A DNA stretch of 62,030 bases from Streptomyces misionensis. GTDB lineage: Bacteria > Actinomycetota > Actinomycetes > Streptomycetales > Streptomycetaceae. The stretch spans positions 48,637 through 110,666 of the forward strand of contig NZ_VOGW01000185.1 of the NCBI RefSeq assembly GCF_007896895.1, given 5' to 3'. The notes beneath the pieces are model-generated. The model had not been told where the DNA came from and did no database searches. It saw only the letters and a program-made list of their open reading frames with translations. The position numbers were made by a program, and so were the translations under genes. This document shows, piece by piece, positions 25,123 through 33,323 of this stretch; position 1 is the stretch's first letter, and every line of letters starts with the position of its first letter.

Positions 25123-25330
25123 GCGGCGGCCCGGCCTGGGCGTACCAGGAGACGGAGGTGGCCCCGCCGCCCGGCAGCAGGAGCAGCGGGGGCGCCTCGC
25201 GCGGGCCGCAGGCGTTGACGCGGGCCGTGCCGTGGGGTGTGGGTATGCTCTGCGCCTCGCGGTCGGCGGGCCACTTCGCCAGGACCGCCTCGTACGCGCT
25301 CCGGAAGACCTCGCTGTCGTAACCGGTCAC
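25106..25330 (-). pseudogene. Truncated alpha/beta hydrolase remnant
   Basis: From a GTG at 25330, preceded by AAAGGGA, the frame gives 74 residues that read as the N-terminus of a larger alpha/beta hydrolase: GYDSEVFRSAYEAVLAKWP, a TPHGTARVNACGP strand, then the oxyanion segment LLLLPGGGATSVSWYA. It stops right after this, at GPPPGVSG, before the nucleophile elbow and the rest of the fold. No continuation is found in any nearby frame. The gene start is intact but the enzyme cannot function. Confidence 0.65.
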
Positions 25331-25393
25331 CGTACGTCCCTTTGGTGTCCCGCCGGTGCCACCACTTCGTGATCCGCGCCACAATACGCCCAG

Positions 25394-25431
25394 GTAACAC
25401 GGGGTTCACATACGGGCAATGGCCGGGAAAC
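25394..25431 (+). promoter_or_regulatory. GlnR-like boxes upstream of glnII
   Basis: GTAAC (25394), TTCAC (25405), a weak CAATG (25416) and GAAAC (25427) are 11 bp apart, the spacing of GlnR sites, about 95-130 bp upstream of the glnII start. The match is weaker than at glnA. Confidence 0.55.
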
Positions 25432-25523
25432 GGCCTGTCGGCAGGCTTCCGGGCAGATCGAGGCGGCGCCGTCGCGTCGCAGCGCCGCGAGTGCGCCCGA
25501 ACCACCCGAAGGAAGTGCCCCCC

Positions 25524-26555
25524 GTGACCTTCAAGGCCGAGTACATCTGGATCGACGGCACCGCGCCGACGGCCAAGCTCCGTTCCAAGACGAAGATCAT
25601 CACGGGCGCCCCGGCCGGTACCGACGCACTGCCGCTGTGGGGCTTCGACGGGTCCTCCACCAACCAGGCCGAGGGCCACGCCTCGGACCGCGTGCTCAAG
25701 CCGGTCTTCAGCTGCCCGGACCCGATCCGCGGCGGCGACGACATCCTGGTGCTGTGCGAGGTCCTGAACACGGACATGACCCCGCACGTCTCCAACACCC
25801 GCGCCGAACTGGCCGAGGTCGCCGGGCGGTTCGCCGCGCAGGAGCCGATCTTCGGCATCGAGCAGGAGTACACCTTCTTCGACGGCACCCGCCCGCTGGG
25901 CTTCCCCGAGGGCGGTTTCCCGGCCCCGCAGGGCGGCTACTACTGCGGTGTCGGCGCCGACGAGATCTTCGGCCGGGACGTCGTCGAGGCGCACCTCGAC
26001 AACTGCCTGAAGGCCGGTCTCGGCATCTCCGGCATCAACGCCGAGGTCATGCCGGGCCAGTGGGAGTTCCAGGTCGGCCCGCTCGCCCCGCTGGAGGTCT
26101 CCGACCAGCTGTGGGTGGCCCGCTGGCTGCTCTACCGCACCGCCGAGGACTTCAAGGTCTCCGCCACCCTCGACCCCAAGCCGGTCAAGGGCGACTGGAA
26201 CGGCGCGGGCGCGCACACCAACTTCTCCACCAAGGCCATGCGCGAGGGCTACGACGCAATCATCACCGCCTGCGAGGCGCTGGGCGAGGGCTCCAAGCCG
26301 CTGGACCACGTCAAGAACTACGGCGCCGGCATCGACGAGCGCCTGACCGGGCTGCACGAGACCGCCCCCTGGGACAAGTACACCTACGGCGTCTCCGACC
26401 GCGGCGCCTCGGTCCGCATCCCGTGGCAGGTCGAGCGGGAGGGCAAGGGCTACATCGAGGACCGCCGCCCGAACGCCAACGTCGACCCCTACGTGGTGAC
26501 CCGCCTGCTGGTGGACACCTGCTGCTCGGCGCTGGAGAAGGCCGGCCAGGTCTGA
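25524..26555 (+). CDS. glnII: Glutamine synthetase type II (eukaryotic-like)
   Basis: A 343-residue GSII, much shorter than GSI. Signatures: LPLWGFDGSSTNQAEG, PIFGIEQEYTFFD, GINAEVMPGQWEFQVGP, DWNGAGAHTNFST and RIPWQVEREGKGYIEDRRP. It makes glutamine but has no adenylylation loop, so GlnE does not act on it. The GTG start has AAGGAAG eight bases upstream. GlnR-like boxes lie upstream and a perfect hairpin follows. In S. coelicolor glnII is a GlnR target. Confidence 0.97.
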   Translation: MTFKAEYIWIDGTAPTAKLRSKTKIITGAPAGTDALPLWGFDGSSTNQAEGHASDRVLKPVFSCPDPIRGGDDILVLCEVLNTDMTPHVSNTRAELAEVAGRFAAQEPIFGIEQEYTFFDGTRPLGFPEGGFPAPQGGYYCGVGADEIFGRDVVEAHLDNCLKAGLGISGINAEVMPGQWEFQVGPLAPLEVSDQLWVARWLLYRTAEDFKVSATLDPKPVKGDWNGAGAHTNFSTKAMREGYDAIITACEALGEGSKPLDHVKNYGAGIDERLTGLHETAPWDKYTYGVSDRGASVRIPWQVEREGKGYIEDRRPNANVDPYVVTRLLVDTCCSALEKAGQV

Positions 26556-26569
26556 TCCACCCCGGCTCG

Positions 26570-26606
26570 GGAAGGGGCGCCCGCCATCGCGGCGGGCGCC
26601 CCTTCC
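26570..26606. terminator. Hairpin terminator after glnII
   Basis: A perfect 16-bp stem starting GGAAGGGGCGCC (26570-26585) pairs with 26591-26606 around an ATCGC loop, 14 bp after the glnII stop. Confidence 0.85.
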
Positions 26607-27071
26607 GCATGCCCGCGGGCGCCCCTCGCGCGCATCGGAGCGCGCCCCTTCCGCACACCCGATGTCCACATTCCGAGACAGCGATCCGGCCGTCTTCGGG
26701 CCCGCAACCCGCTGATCAGGGCCGTCGTCACGGCCCCGACGGGTTCCGTCACACCGACTTCGCGCCATTGCCACGTCCACCTTGTGAGAGAACCCTCGTG
26801 CCCGGCGCGCGCCTCTGCTTCAATGGGCGCATGGCCAGCTTCCAGAAGATCACCGCGACGGGTCGTCACGACCTCGAGCCCTTCTGGCCCTCCCGCCAGC
26901 ACCACGACTTCGACCGGGTGTGTTGTCGCGCGACGACCGCGCGGGCCCTCTGAAGCCGTACCCCCGGCCTCCGGCCAGCGCGGAACGACGTACGTCTCCG
27001 GCGCGCCCCGACCACGAATCGCGGCCGTCGCCCTTCCCGACGAACCTCTCGCGCGAAAGAGCTGACCTCTC
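26607..27071. other. Intergenic region upstream of the winged-helix gene
   Basis: About 465 bp without a convincing protein gene apart from a possible 40-residue leader frame at 26831-26953 (listed separately). A second GC-rich imperfect hairpin lies near 26614-26655. TTGCCA at 26766-26771 is the only -35-like string I noticed. Confidence 0.4.
26831..26953 (+). CDS. Possible 40-residue leader peptide
   Basis: An ATG-initiated 40-codon frame reads MASFQKITATGRHDLEPF and ends QHHDFDRVCCRATTARAL. The tail, with a His-Asp-Phe/Leu-x-Arg-Val block followed by a Cys/Arg-rich stretch, resembles the short leader peptides common before Streptomyces genes. The ribosome site is weak and a leader role is a guess. 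The winged-helix gene starts 118 bp downstream. Confidence 0.3.
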   Translation: MASFQKITATGRHDLEPFWPSRQHHDFDRVCCRATTARAL

Positions 27072-27647
27072 ATGGCGACCACCCGTTCCGTCACCCCCGC
27101 CTCCTCGCCCGCCGCTCCCGCCCGGCACCGGCTGCGCGCCGTCGACCGGGACGAGGTGGTGGACGTAGCGGACTTCCTGCCGCCGGGCGCCACCTGGCTG
27201 CCGGCCCCGCAGCACACCCTGCCCGTCCTGCCCGGCCGGCCGCCGATGGTCGGCTACCTGGTGCTGGTCCCGGCGGACCAGCGGCCGCCGTTCGCGCCGG
27301 TCGCGGTGCCCGACCCGGCGGACACCGCCGAGCAGGGCCCCGGCCGGGCCCCCGAGCCGCTCGTCCGGATCGATCCGGTGCGCCGCACCGCCGCCGTCGA
27401 CGGACGCGAACTCGACCTGACCTACCTGGAGTTCGAGCTGCTCGCGCACCTGGTGGCGCACCCGCACCGGGTGCACACCCGCGACCAGCTGGTCACCACG
27501 GTGTGGGGGTACGGCCACGTCGGCGACGGCCGCACCGTGGACGTGCACATCGCCCGGCTGCGCCGCAAGCTGGGCGCCGAGCACCGCCGGACGATCCAGA
27601 CGGTGCGCCGGGTCGGCTACAAGTACATTCCCCCGACCGGAGGCTGA
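27072..27647 (+). CDS. Winged-helix (OmpR/PhoB-type) regulator lacking a receiver domain
   Basis: A 191-residue protein. The C-terminal 95 residues are a complete OmpR-type DNA-binding domain: RELDLTYLEFELLAHLVAHP, HTRDQLVTTVWGYGHVG, RTVDVHIARLRRKLG and VRRVGYKYIPP. The N-terminal half is not a response-regulator receiver: there is no acidic pair and no phosphoacceptor Asp in a receiver context, only a Pro-rich segment with DVADFLPPGATWLP and MVGYLVLVPADQ. It is therefore an atypical or orphan regulator, probably phosphorylation-independent. It is conserved near glnII in Streptomyces as far as I recall. Targets are unknown. Confidence 0.82.
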   Translation: MATTRSVTPASSPAAPARHRLRAVDRDEVVDVADFLPPGATWLPAPQHTLPVLPGRPPMVGYLVLVPADQRPPFAPVAVPDPADTAEQGPGRAPEPLVRIDPVRRTAAVDGRELDLTYLEFELLAHLVAHPHRVHTRDQLVTTVWGYGHVGDGRTVDVHIARLRRKLGAEHRRTIQTVRRVGYKYIPPTGG

Positions 27648-27710
27648 CCCCGTTTCCGCCCTCGGCGGACCACGGTGCGGGCCGCGCCCGGACCGGGCAG
27701 GCTGCCCGGC

Positions 27711-28751
27711 ATGAGACTTCTGGTGCTGGGCGGAACGGAGTTCGTGGGGCGCGCCGTGGTGGAGGCGGCGCTCGGGCGCGGCTGGGAGGTGACCGCCTTC
27801 CACCGGGGCCGTCACCAAGCGCCGCCCGGCACCCGGGTGTTGATCGGCGACCGCACCGCCGACGGCGGCCTCGCCGCGCTCGCCGAGGGCGACTGGGACG
27901 CCGTGGTGGACACCTGGTCGGCGGCGCCGCGCGCGGTCCTGGAGGCGGCGCGGCTGCTGCGGGGCCGCGCCGGGCGGTACGCGTACGTCTCCAGCCGTTC
28001 GGTGTACGCCTGGCCCTGGCCGGCCGGGGCCGGCGAGGACGCCCCGGTGGTCGAGGGCGCGGCGGACGCCGGGGCGACGGAGTACGCCCGGGACAAGCGG
28101 GGCGGCGAGCTGGCCGTCCTGGAGACCTTCGGCGCCGACCGCTCGCTGCTGGTGCGGGCCGGACTGATCCTCGGCCCGTACGAGAACGTCGGCCGGCTGC
28201 CCTGGTGGCTGGACCAGGTGGCCCGCGGCGGTCCCGTCCTGGCGCCGGGCCCGCGCGACCTGCCGATCCAGTACATCGACGCCCGCGACCTCGCCGACTG
28301 GCTGCTGGGCGCCCTGGAGCAGGAGTTGAGCGGCCCGTACGACATGGTGAGCCCGCCCGGGCACACCACCATGGGCGCGCTGCTCGACGCGTGCGTCGCG
28401 GCGACCGGCGCGGACGCCGAGCTGTGCTGGGCCGAGCCGGAGCGCATCCTGGACGCCGGGATCGAGCCGTGGACCGAGCTGCCGGTGTGGGTGCCGCCGG
28501 GCGGCGAGATGTACGACGCCGTCCACCGGGCCGGTGTCGGCCGGGCGCTGGCCACCGGACTGGTGTGCCGGCCGGTGACGGAGACCGTCGAGGACACCTG
28601 GCGGTGGCTGACCGCGATCGGCGGGACGGCGCCCCGGCGGCCCGACCGCGTCACCCCGCGGCTCGCCCCGGAGGTGGCGGCGAAGGTGCTGGCGGGCCTG
28701 CGCGAGGGTGTACCTGGCACCACCCCCCGAGAGGGGGCCTCGGGCCAGTGA
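27711..28751 (+). CDS. NAD-dependent epimerase/dehydratase family protein
   Basis: A 346-residue extended-SDR protein. The nucleotide fold begins at residue 3 with LVLGGTEFVGRAVVEAAL, and YVSSRSVY carries the serine of the catalytic triad. The Tyr-x3-Lys pair is probably Y in EYARDKRGGE. LILGPYENVGRLPWWLDQ and the IQYIDARDLADWLL block are typical of the family. It resembles isoflavone-reductase/RNA-binding-type epimerases of unknown substrate. The next operon (histidine kinase) begins 31 bp after its stop. Confidence 0.8.
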   Translation: MRLLVLGGTEFVGRAVVEAALGRGWEVTAFHRGRHQAPPGTRVLIGDRTADGGLAALAEGDWDAVVDTWSAAPRAVLEAARLLRGRAGRYAYVSSRSVYAWPWPAGAGEDAPVVEGAADAGATEYARDKRGGELAVLETFGADRSLLVRAGLILGPYENVGRLPWWLDQVARGGPVLAPGPRDLPIQYIDARDLADWLLGALEQELSGPYDMVSPPGHTTMGALLDACVAATGADAELCWAEPERILDAGIEPWTELPVWVPPGGEMYDAVHRAGVGRALATGLVCRPVTETVEDTWRWLTAIGGTAPRRPDRVTPRLAPEVAAKVLAGLREGVPGTTPREGASGQ

Positions 28752-28782
28752 CCCCCGGCGGGGGTTCGGCGAGACTGGCCGC

Positions 28783-30042
28783 ATGAACAGCGAGAACAAG
28801 CGCGATCACGCCCGGCGGGTACTGCTGGCCGCCGTCCGGGGGCTGGTGCTGTCCCTCCTCGTGCTGCCCTTCGGCGTGGCCTTCCTGGTGCTGACCCTGT
28901 TGTCCCTCGCGCTGATACCGCTCGGCATCGGGCTGGTGACGACCCCCGCCGTGCTCACCGGCGTCCGGGCGCTGGCGGACGTGCGCAGGAGGCTCGCGGC
29001 CGAGTGGTGCGGGGTGCGGATCCAGGCGGTCTACCGGACGGTGCCGCGCGGCACCAACCCGTGGACCCGCACCTTCACGATGCTGGGCGACCCCCAGACC
29101 TGGCGGGACGTGCGCTGGCTGCCGGTGGACATCACGGCCGGGTTCGTCACCGCGCTGCTCCCGGCCGTGCTGCTGCTCTACCCCGTCGAGGGGCTGCTGC
29201 TGCCGGCCGGGCTGTGGCGGGCGTACGCGCACGGCGGCACCTACTGGTACGCGTTCGTCCCGGTCACCGGGGAGGCCAGTGCCCTCGGCGCAGGCATGCT
29301 CGCCGTCGTCCTGCTCGCCGTCTCCTGGCGCCTGACCCCGCGCCTGCTGGCCGCGCACTTCCGGCTCACCCGGGCCGTGCTGGGCGACAGGGACGGTGAA
29401 CTCGTGGAGCGGGTGCGGGTGCTGACGGAGACCCGGCGGGACGCGGTGGACACCTCCGCCGCCGAACTGCGGCGCATCGAACGGGATCTGCACGACGGCG
29501 CGCAGGCCCGGCTGGTCGCCATGGGCATGGACCTCGGCACCGTCGAGATGCTGCTCGACAAGGACCCGGCACAGGCCCGGGCGCTGCTCGCGCAGGCCCG
29601 CCGCAACTCCGCGGACGCCCTGGCGGAGCTGCGCGACCTGGTGCGCGGCATCCATCCGCCGGTCCTCGCCGAGCGCGGACTGGGGGACGCGGTGCGGGCG
29701 TTGGCGCTGCGGCTGCCGCTGCCCGCCGAGGTCACCGTGGAGCTGGCGGGGCGCGCCGACGCGCCGGTGGAGTCGGCGGCCTACTTCGCGGTCAGCGAGG
29801 TGCTCACCAACGCGGTCAAGCACGCGGGCGCGGACCGGATCTGGGTGGACCTGCACCACGGCGAGGGCCGGCTGCGGATCACGGTCACCGACAACGGCGG
29901 GGGCGGCGCGGCGGTCGGCGCGGGCTCCGGGCTCGCCGGGGTGGAGCGGCGGCTCGGTACATTCGACGGCGTCCTGGCCGTCAGCAGTCCCGCGGGCGGC
30001 CCCACGATGGTGACCATGGAGATCCCGTGCGCGTTGTCCTAG
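28783..30042 (+). CDS. Two-component sensor histidine kinase (NarL/DesK class)
   Basis: A 419-residue membrane kinase. The N-terminal sensor (residues 1-190) has about four hydrophobic segments and a putative sensor-domain pattern seen in many Streptomyces kinases. HisKA_3 follows, with phosphoacceptor His237 in RIERDLHDGAQARLVAMG. The ATPase domain has SEVLTNAVKHAG (N box) and VTDNGGGG and GSGLAGVERRL (G boxes). It overlaps the response regulator gene by 16 bp, so the two are a pair. The signal is unknown; the membrane core suggests an envelope or membrane cue. Confidence 0.92.
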   Translation: MNSENKRDHARRVLLAAVRGLVLSLLVLPFGVAFLVLTLLSLALIPLGIGLVTTPAVLTGVRALADVRRRLAAEWCGVRIQAVYRTVPRGTNPWTRTFTMLGDPQTWRDVRWLPVDITAGFVTALLPAVLLLYPVEGLLLPAGLWRAYAHGGTYWYAFVPVTGEASALGAGMLAVVLLAVSWRLTPRLLAAHFRLTRAVLGDRDGELVERVRVLTETRRDAVDTSAAELRRIERDLHDGAQARLVAMGMDLGTVEMLLDKDPAQARALLAQARRNSADALAELRDLVRGIHPPVLAERGLGDAVRALALRLPLPAEVTVELAGRADAPVESAAYFAVSEVLTNAVKHAGADRIWVDLHHGEGRLRITVTDNGGGGAAVGAGSGLAGVERRLGTFDGVLAVSSPAGGPTMVTMEIPCALS

Positions 30043-30686
30043 CCGAAGACCTCTTCCTGCTGCGCGACGGACTGGTCCGGCTGCTTCAGGCGTACGGCTT
30101 CGAGATCGCGGCGGCCGTCGAGTCCGGCCCCGAACTCTCCCGCGCGCTCGCCGAGTTGCAGCCGGACGTGGCGGTGGTCGACGTACGGCTGCCGCCCACC
30201 CACACCGACGAGGGCCTGCAGTGCGCGCTGGCCGCCCGGCGGGCGCGGCCGGGACTGCCGGTGCTGGTCCTCTCCCAGCACGTGGAGCAGCTGTACGCGC
30301 GCGAGCTGCTCGCCGACGGGGACGGGGCGATCGGCTACCTGCTCAAGGACCGGGTCTTCGACGCGGACCAGTTCGTGGACGCCGTACGTCGGGTGGCGGC
30401 AGGGGGCACGGCGATGGACCCCCAGGTCATCCAGCAGTTGCTGGCCCGCGGCGGCTCGGCCGGCGGCCGGCCGCTGGACCGGCTCACCCCGCGCGAGCGG
30501 GAGGTGCTGGAGCTGATGGCCCAGGGCCGGTCGAACGCGGGCATCGCCGCCCAACTGGTGGTCACCGAGCGGGCGGTGGCCAAGCACACCTCCAACATCT
30601 TCGGCAAGCTGGGCCTCGAGCTGTCGGACGACGACAACCGGCGCGTCCTCGCGGTACTGGCCCACCTCGACGGCGGGCACCGCTGA
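30027..30686 (+). CDS. LuxR/NarL-family response regulator
   Basis: A 219-residue regulator. The receiver shows the acidic pair in LAEDLFLLRDGL, phosphoacceptor Asp52 in VAVVDVRLPP and Lys107 in YLLKDRV. The LuxR DNA-binding domain is at the C-terminus (DRLTPREREVLELMAQGRSN, then VVTERAVAKHTSNIFGKL). It starts at a GTG that overlaps the end of the kinase gene. It should be phosphorylated by that kinase. Target genes are not evident. Confidence 0.93.
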   Translation: MRVVLAEDLFLLRDGLVRLLQAYGFEIAAAVESGPELSRALAELQPDVAVVDVRLPPTHTDEGLQCALAARRARPGLPVLVLSQHVEQLYARELLADGDGAIGYLLKDRVFDADQFVDAVRRVAAGGTAMDPQVIQQLLARGGSAGGRPLDRLTPREREVLELMAQGRSNAGIAAQLVVTERAVAKHTSNIFGKLGLELSDDDNRRVLAVLAHLDGGHR

Positions 30687-30737
30687 GTCCGCGGAAAAGC
30701 GCTGCCCGTGAGGGCACGCGTGTGCGAGGGTGACGCC

Positions 30738-31244
30738 GTGAACCAGGACTGGGAAGACCGCGTGACCGCCGCTTGGGCCGCCTTCGACCGGGGCGAGTAC
30801 CCCGAGGAGCGGGCGGCGGAGTTCCGCGCGCTGATCGACGCCCTCGTGGCCGAACTGCCCGGCGACAGCGCGCGCGGCCCCTTCGAGCGGGCCTGCGCCT
30901 TCGACTCGACCGGGCTCTCGGACCGCGCGGTGCCGCTGTACCAGGAGGCCCTGGCGCGCGGTCTCGACGGCTACCGGGGGCGGCGCGCCCGTATCCAGCT
31001 GGCCGGCTCCCTGCGCAACACCGGCAGGGCGGCGGAGGGCGTCGAGCTGCTCACGCCCGAACTGGGCGCGCCCAGCGACGAGTTGGACGACGCCGTACGG
31101 GCCTGTCTGGCGCTGTGCCTGTCCAGCCTCGGCCGCGACCGCGAGGGGCTGTCGCTGGTGCTCGGCGCGCTGGCCCCCCATCTGCCGCGCTACCGGCGGT
31201 CGATGGCCAACTACGCCCGTGCCCTGGCCGGTCCGGGGGCGTGA
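30738..31244 (+). CDS. TPR_5-like tetratricopeptide protein
   Basis: A 168-residue soluble protein made of helical hairpins with the TPR_5 pattern: FERACAFDSTGLSDRAVPLYQEAL, then RRARIQLAGSLRNTGRAAEGVELL, then ACLALCLSSLGRDREGLSLVLGAL. Likely a protein-protein interaction scaffold. The GTG start has GAGGGTGA seven bases upstream; an upstream in-frame ATG lacks a ribosome site. It follows the two-component genes, but whether it shares their transcript is unclear. Confidence 0.82.
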   Translation: MNQDWEDRVTAAWAAFDRGEYPEERAAEFRALIDALVAELPGDSARGPFERACAFDSTGLSDRAVPLYQEALARGLDGYRGRRARIQLAGSLRNTGRAAEGVELLTPELGAPSDELDDAVRACLALCLSSLGRDREGLSLVLGALAPHLPRYRRSMANYARALAGPGA

Positions 31245-31293
31245 GCACGCCGCTTGACGGTGACCTACCAAGGGCTCGCTCGTTTTCCCGGAC

Positions 31294-33210
31294 GTGCAGT
31301 CACAGGATGTAGCCCAGCGTCACGCCCCCGCCTCCGGCCGCCCGGCCGACCTGGAGCGGGCCGAGGCCTCGCTCGTGGAGCACTACCCACGGCTGGTCCG
31401 GCTCGCCTACCTGGTGCTGCCGCCGGGCCTCGGCCGCGAGCGCCGGGTGCTCACCGCACACGCCCTCGCCCAGCGCGCCCTGCCCCGGGGCCGCAGGCAG
31501 GCGTCCCTGGTCCCGGCCCAGGCACCGCGCCGGGCCCCCGCGGCCGGCGAGGCTCCGGACGACGACCCCCGGTACGCCTACCTCCGCGAGCGGGTCCTGC
31601 GCGCGGCCCTGGCGGCGGCCCGGCCGCGCTCGGGCCGGCCCCGGCCGCTCCCCCGGGTGTGGGGCCTGCGCCTGACCCCGCGCACCGGCGGCGCCGACGA
31701 ACTCGCCCTGGAGCAACGGCTGTCGAAGCTGTCCGGACCGGCCCGCGCGGCCTATGTGCTGCGCGGTCTCGAGCGGCTGCCCGACGCCGCCGTCCGCAAG
31801 ATCCTCAAGGCCGCCGGGGTGGCCGACCCGGGCGGCGCGCTCGCCTCGGCGAACAGCGTGCCCGCGCAGCCGGGCCTGCTCACCTCCCCCGAGTTCGACC
31901 CGTGCGCCCTCCAGGCCCGGCCCACCGATCTGATGCGCCGCCGCCAGCACACCAGGGCGGCCCTGGGCGCCGCGGCCGCCCTCGCGGTGTGCGGGGCACT
32001 GCTCGCGCTGCCGGGCGGCGGCTGGGGTCCGGACGGCGCCGCCGCGCCCGTCTACGCGGGCAACCCGGCCGCCGAGGCCGCCCTCGACCCGGCCCGGCTG
32101 GCCCGCGTCTCCCCCACCGCCTGGCGCTCCGCCTCCCGTACCGACTTCTCGGCCTGGCCCGCGCGCGGCGCGCTCACCGGCGACCGGGACCTGCTGCGCC
32201 GCGCGCTGGCCGTCTGGGCGCGGCCCGGCGCGAACGTCCGGGTCTCGGCCACTCCCGGCACCCAGACCGGCGGCCCGGCGGGCCCGCCCCAGCTGCTGTA
32301 CGCGGGCCGGGTGGACGCCGCGCGGGTGGTGGTCTTCTACGACGGGCTGCGCATCGCCCGCTACGCGGAACCGGTGGACGGCACCGCGGGCGCGGCCCTG
32401 GACTTCGCCCGGGTGGACGGCGCGACCGGCGCGGAGGCGAGCGCCCTGGTGCTGGGCCGCTCGGACGGCAATGTGCAGTACCTGCTGGCCCCCTGGGTGA
32501 AGAAGGCGGCCACCCGGGACCTGATGAAACCGGCCTCCGCGCCGAGCGCCCTGAAGGTCACCGACGGGGTCACCGCCCCGCTGACCAGCCCCGCCCTGAG
32601 CACCGGCAACTGCACCTCCTGGACCGTGCTCCAGCTGTCCGACGGCGTGGGCACCCAGCTCTCCACCGACCTCGGCGAGCTGGTCCCGGCGCATCTGACC
32701 GCGGGCCGTCCCGGTGCGGCGGGCGAGGCAGCCGCGCCGGAGGGGCTCCAGGCGTGGGCGCCGTTCGCCTGCTCGCTGGCGACCGAGCGTTCCTCGGGCG
32801 TGCGCGGCGTCAACGCCTGGGACTTCGCGGAGCAGCCGCTGCCCGACGGCAGCGGGGCGGGCCAGTGGGTGTGCACCCGGGCCGAGACCTGGCGCGGCGG
32901 CGGCACCGTCGCGCTGGCCCAGTTCCGCACTCCCGGCGCGCGGTACGGGGCGGTCACGGCCAAGGGCACGGACGTCACCGCGTGCGGTCCGCGTGATCCG
33001 CAGGTGCTGGCCGGGGTGCTGTGGAAGTCCCGGGGCGGCCACTGGTACCTGCTGGCCGCGGGCGGCCCGGACACGGTGGCGATCCACGCGAGCGGCGGGA
33101 TCACCGCGTCCGCGCCGGGCTCGCTGCTGGTCGCCAGGGCCCCGCAGGGGGCGCGGGCCGAGCTGAAGGGCTCGCTGGCCGGCGGCCGGGCGATCGAGGG
33201 GCTGCGCTGA
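31294..33210 (+). CDS. Large membrane-anchored protein with a sigma-factor-like N-terminus
   Basis: A 638-residue protein. Residues about 20-190 look like a degenerate ECF sigma factor: EASLVEHYPRLVRLAYLVLP resembles region 2, and LSKLSGPARAAYVLRGLERLPDAAVRKILKAAG resembles region 4. One transmembrane helix follows (about 220-240: RAALGAAAALAVCGALLALP) and then a large extracellular domain of about 400 residues with paired cysteines and no family I recognise. The layout recalls conserved Streptomyces proteins of unknown role. The GTG start is weakly supported, having little ribosome-site signal. A role in transmembrane signalling is possible but unproven. Confidence 0.6.
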   Translation: MQSQDVAQRHAPASGRPADLERAEASLVEHYPRLVRLAYLVLPPGLGRERRVLTAHALAQRALPRGRRQASLVPAQAPRRAPAAGEAPDDDPRYAYLRERVLRAALAAARPRSGRPRPLPRVWGLRLTPRTGGADELALEQRLSKLSGPARAAYVLRGLERLPDAAVRKILKAAGVADPGGALASANSVPAQPGLLTSPEFDPCALQARPTDLMRRRQHTRAALGAAAALAVCGALLALPGGGWGPDGAAAPVYAGNPAAEAALDPARLARVSPTAWRSASRTDFSAWPARGALTGDRDLLRRALAVWARPGANVRVSATPGTQTGGPAGPPQLLYAGRVDAARVVVFYDGLRIARYAEPVDGTAGAALDFARVDGATGAEASALVLGRSDGNVQYLLAPWVKKAATRDLMKPASAPSALKVTDGVTAPLTSPALSTGNCTSWTVLQLSDGVGTQLSTDLGELVPAHLTAGRPGAAGEAAAPEGLQAWAPFACSLATERSSGVRGVNAWDFAEQPLPDGSGAGQWVCTRAETWRGGGTVALAQFRTPGARYGAVTAKGTDVTACGPRDPQVLAGVLWKSRGGHWYLLAAGGPDTVAIHASGGITASAPGSLLVARAPQGARAELKGSLAGGRAIEGLR

Positions 33211-33223
33211 CCGGCCGCTCCCT

Positions 33224-33243
33224 GATCCGGCCTGGTCCAAACG
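33224..33243. repeat. Diverged copy of the GATCAGGCCTGATCCAAACG element
   Basis: GATCCGGCCTGGTCCAAACG matches 18 of 20 bases of the corresponding part of the palindrome at 10617-10640, 14 bp after a stop codon. The left half of the original palindrome is not preserved here. Confidence 0.45.
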
Positions 33244-33253
33244 AGAGAACCTA

Positions 33254-33271
33254 GTTGACATTCGCGTCAAC
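33254..33271. promoter_or_regulatory. Palindromic operator overlapping a -35-like TTGACA
   Basis: GTTGAC and GTCAAC (33254-33259, 33266-33271) flank ATTCGC, and the left arm contains a TTGACA. GTCA and TGAC near 33308-33321 form a second, partial inverted repeat. The pattern suits a TetR-type repressor; a TetR gene lies at 35356 at the end of this cluster. Confidence 0.45.
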
Positions 33272-33323
33272 AAGAGGCGCCGGAGGGGTTTCCACCCGCC
33301 GTACTCGTCAGTACATTGACGCC

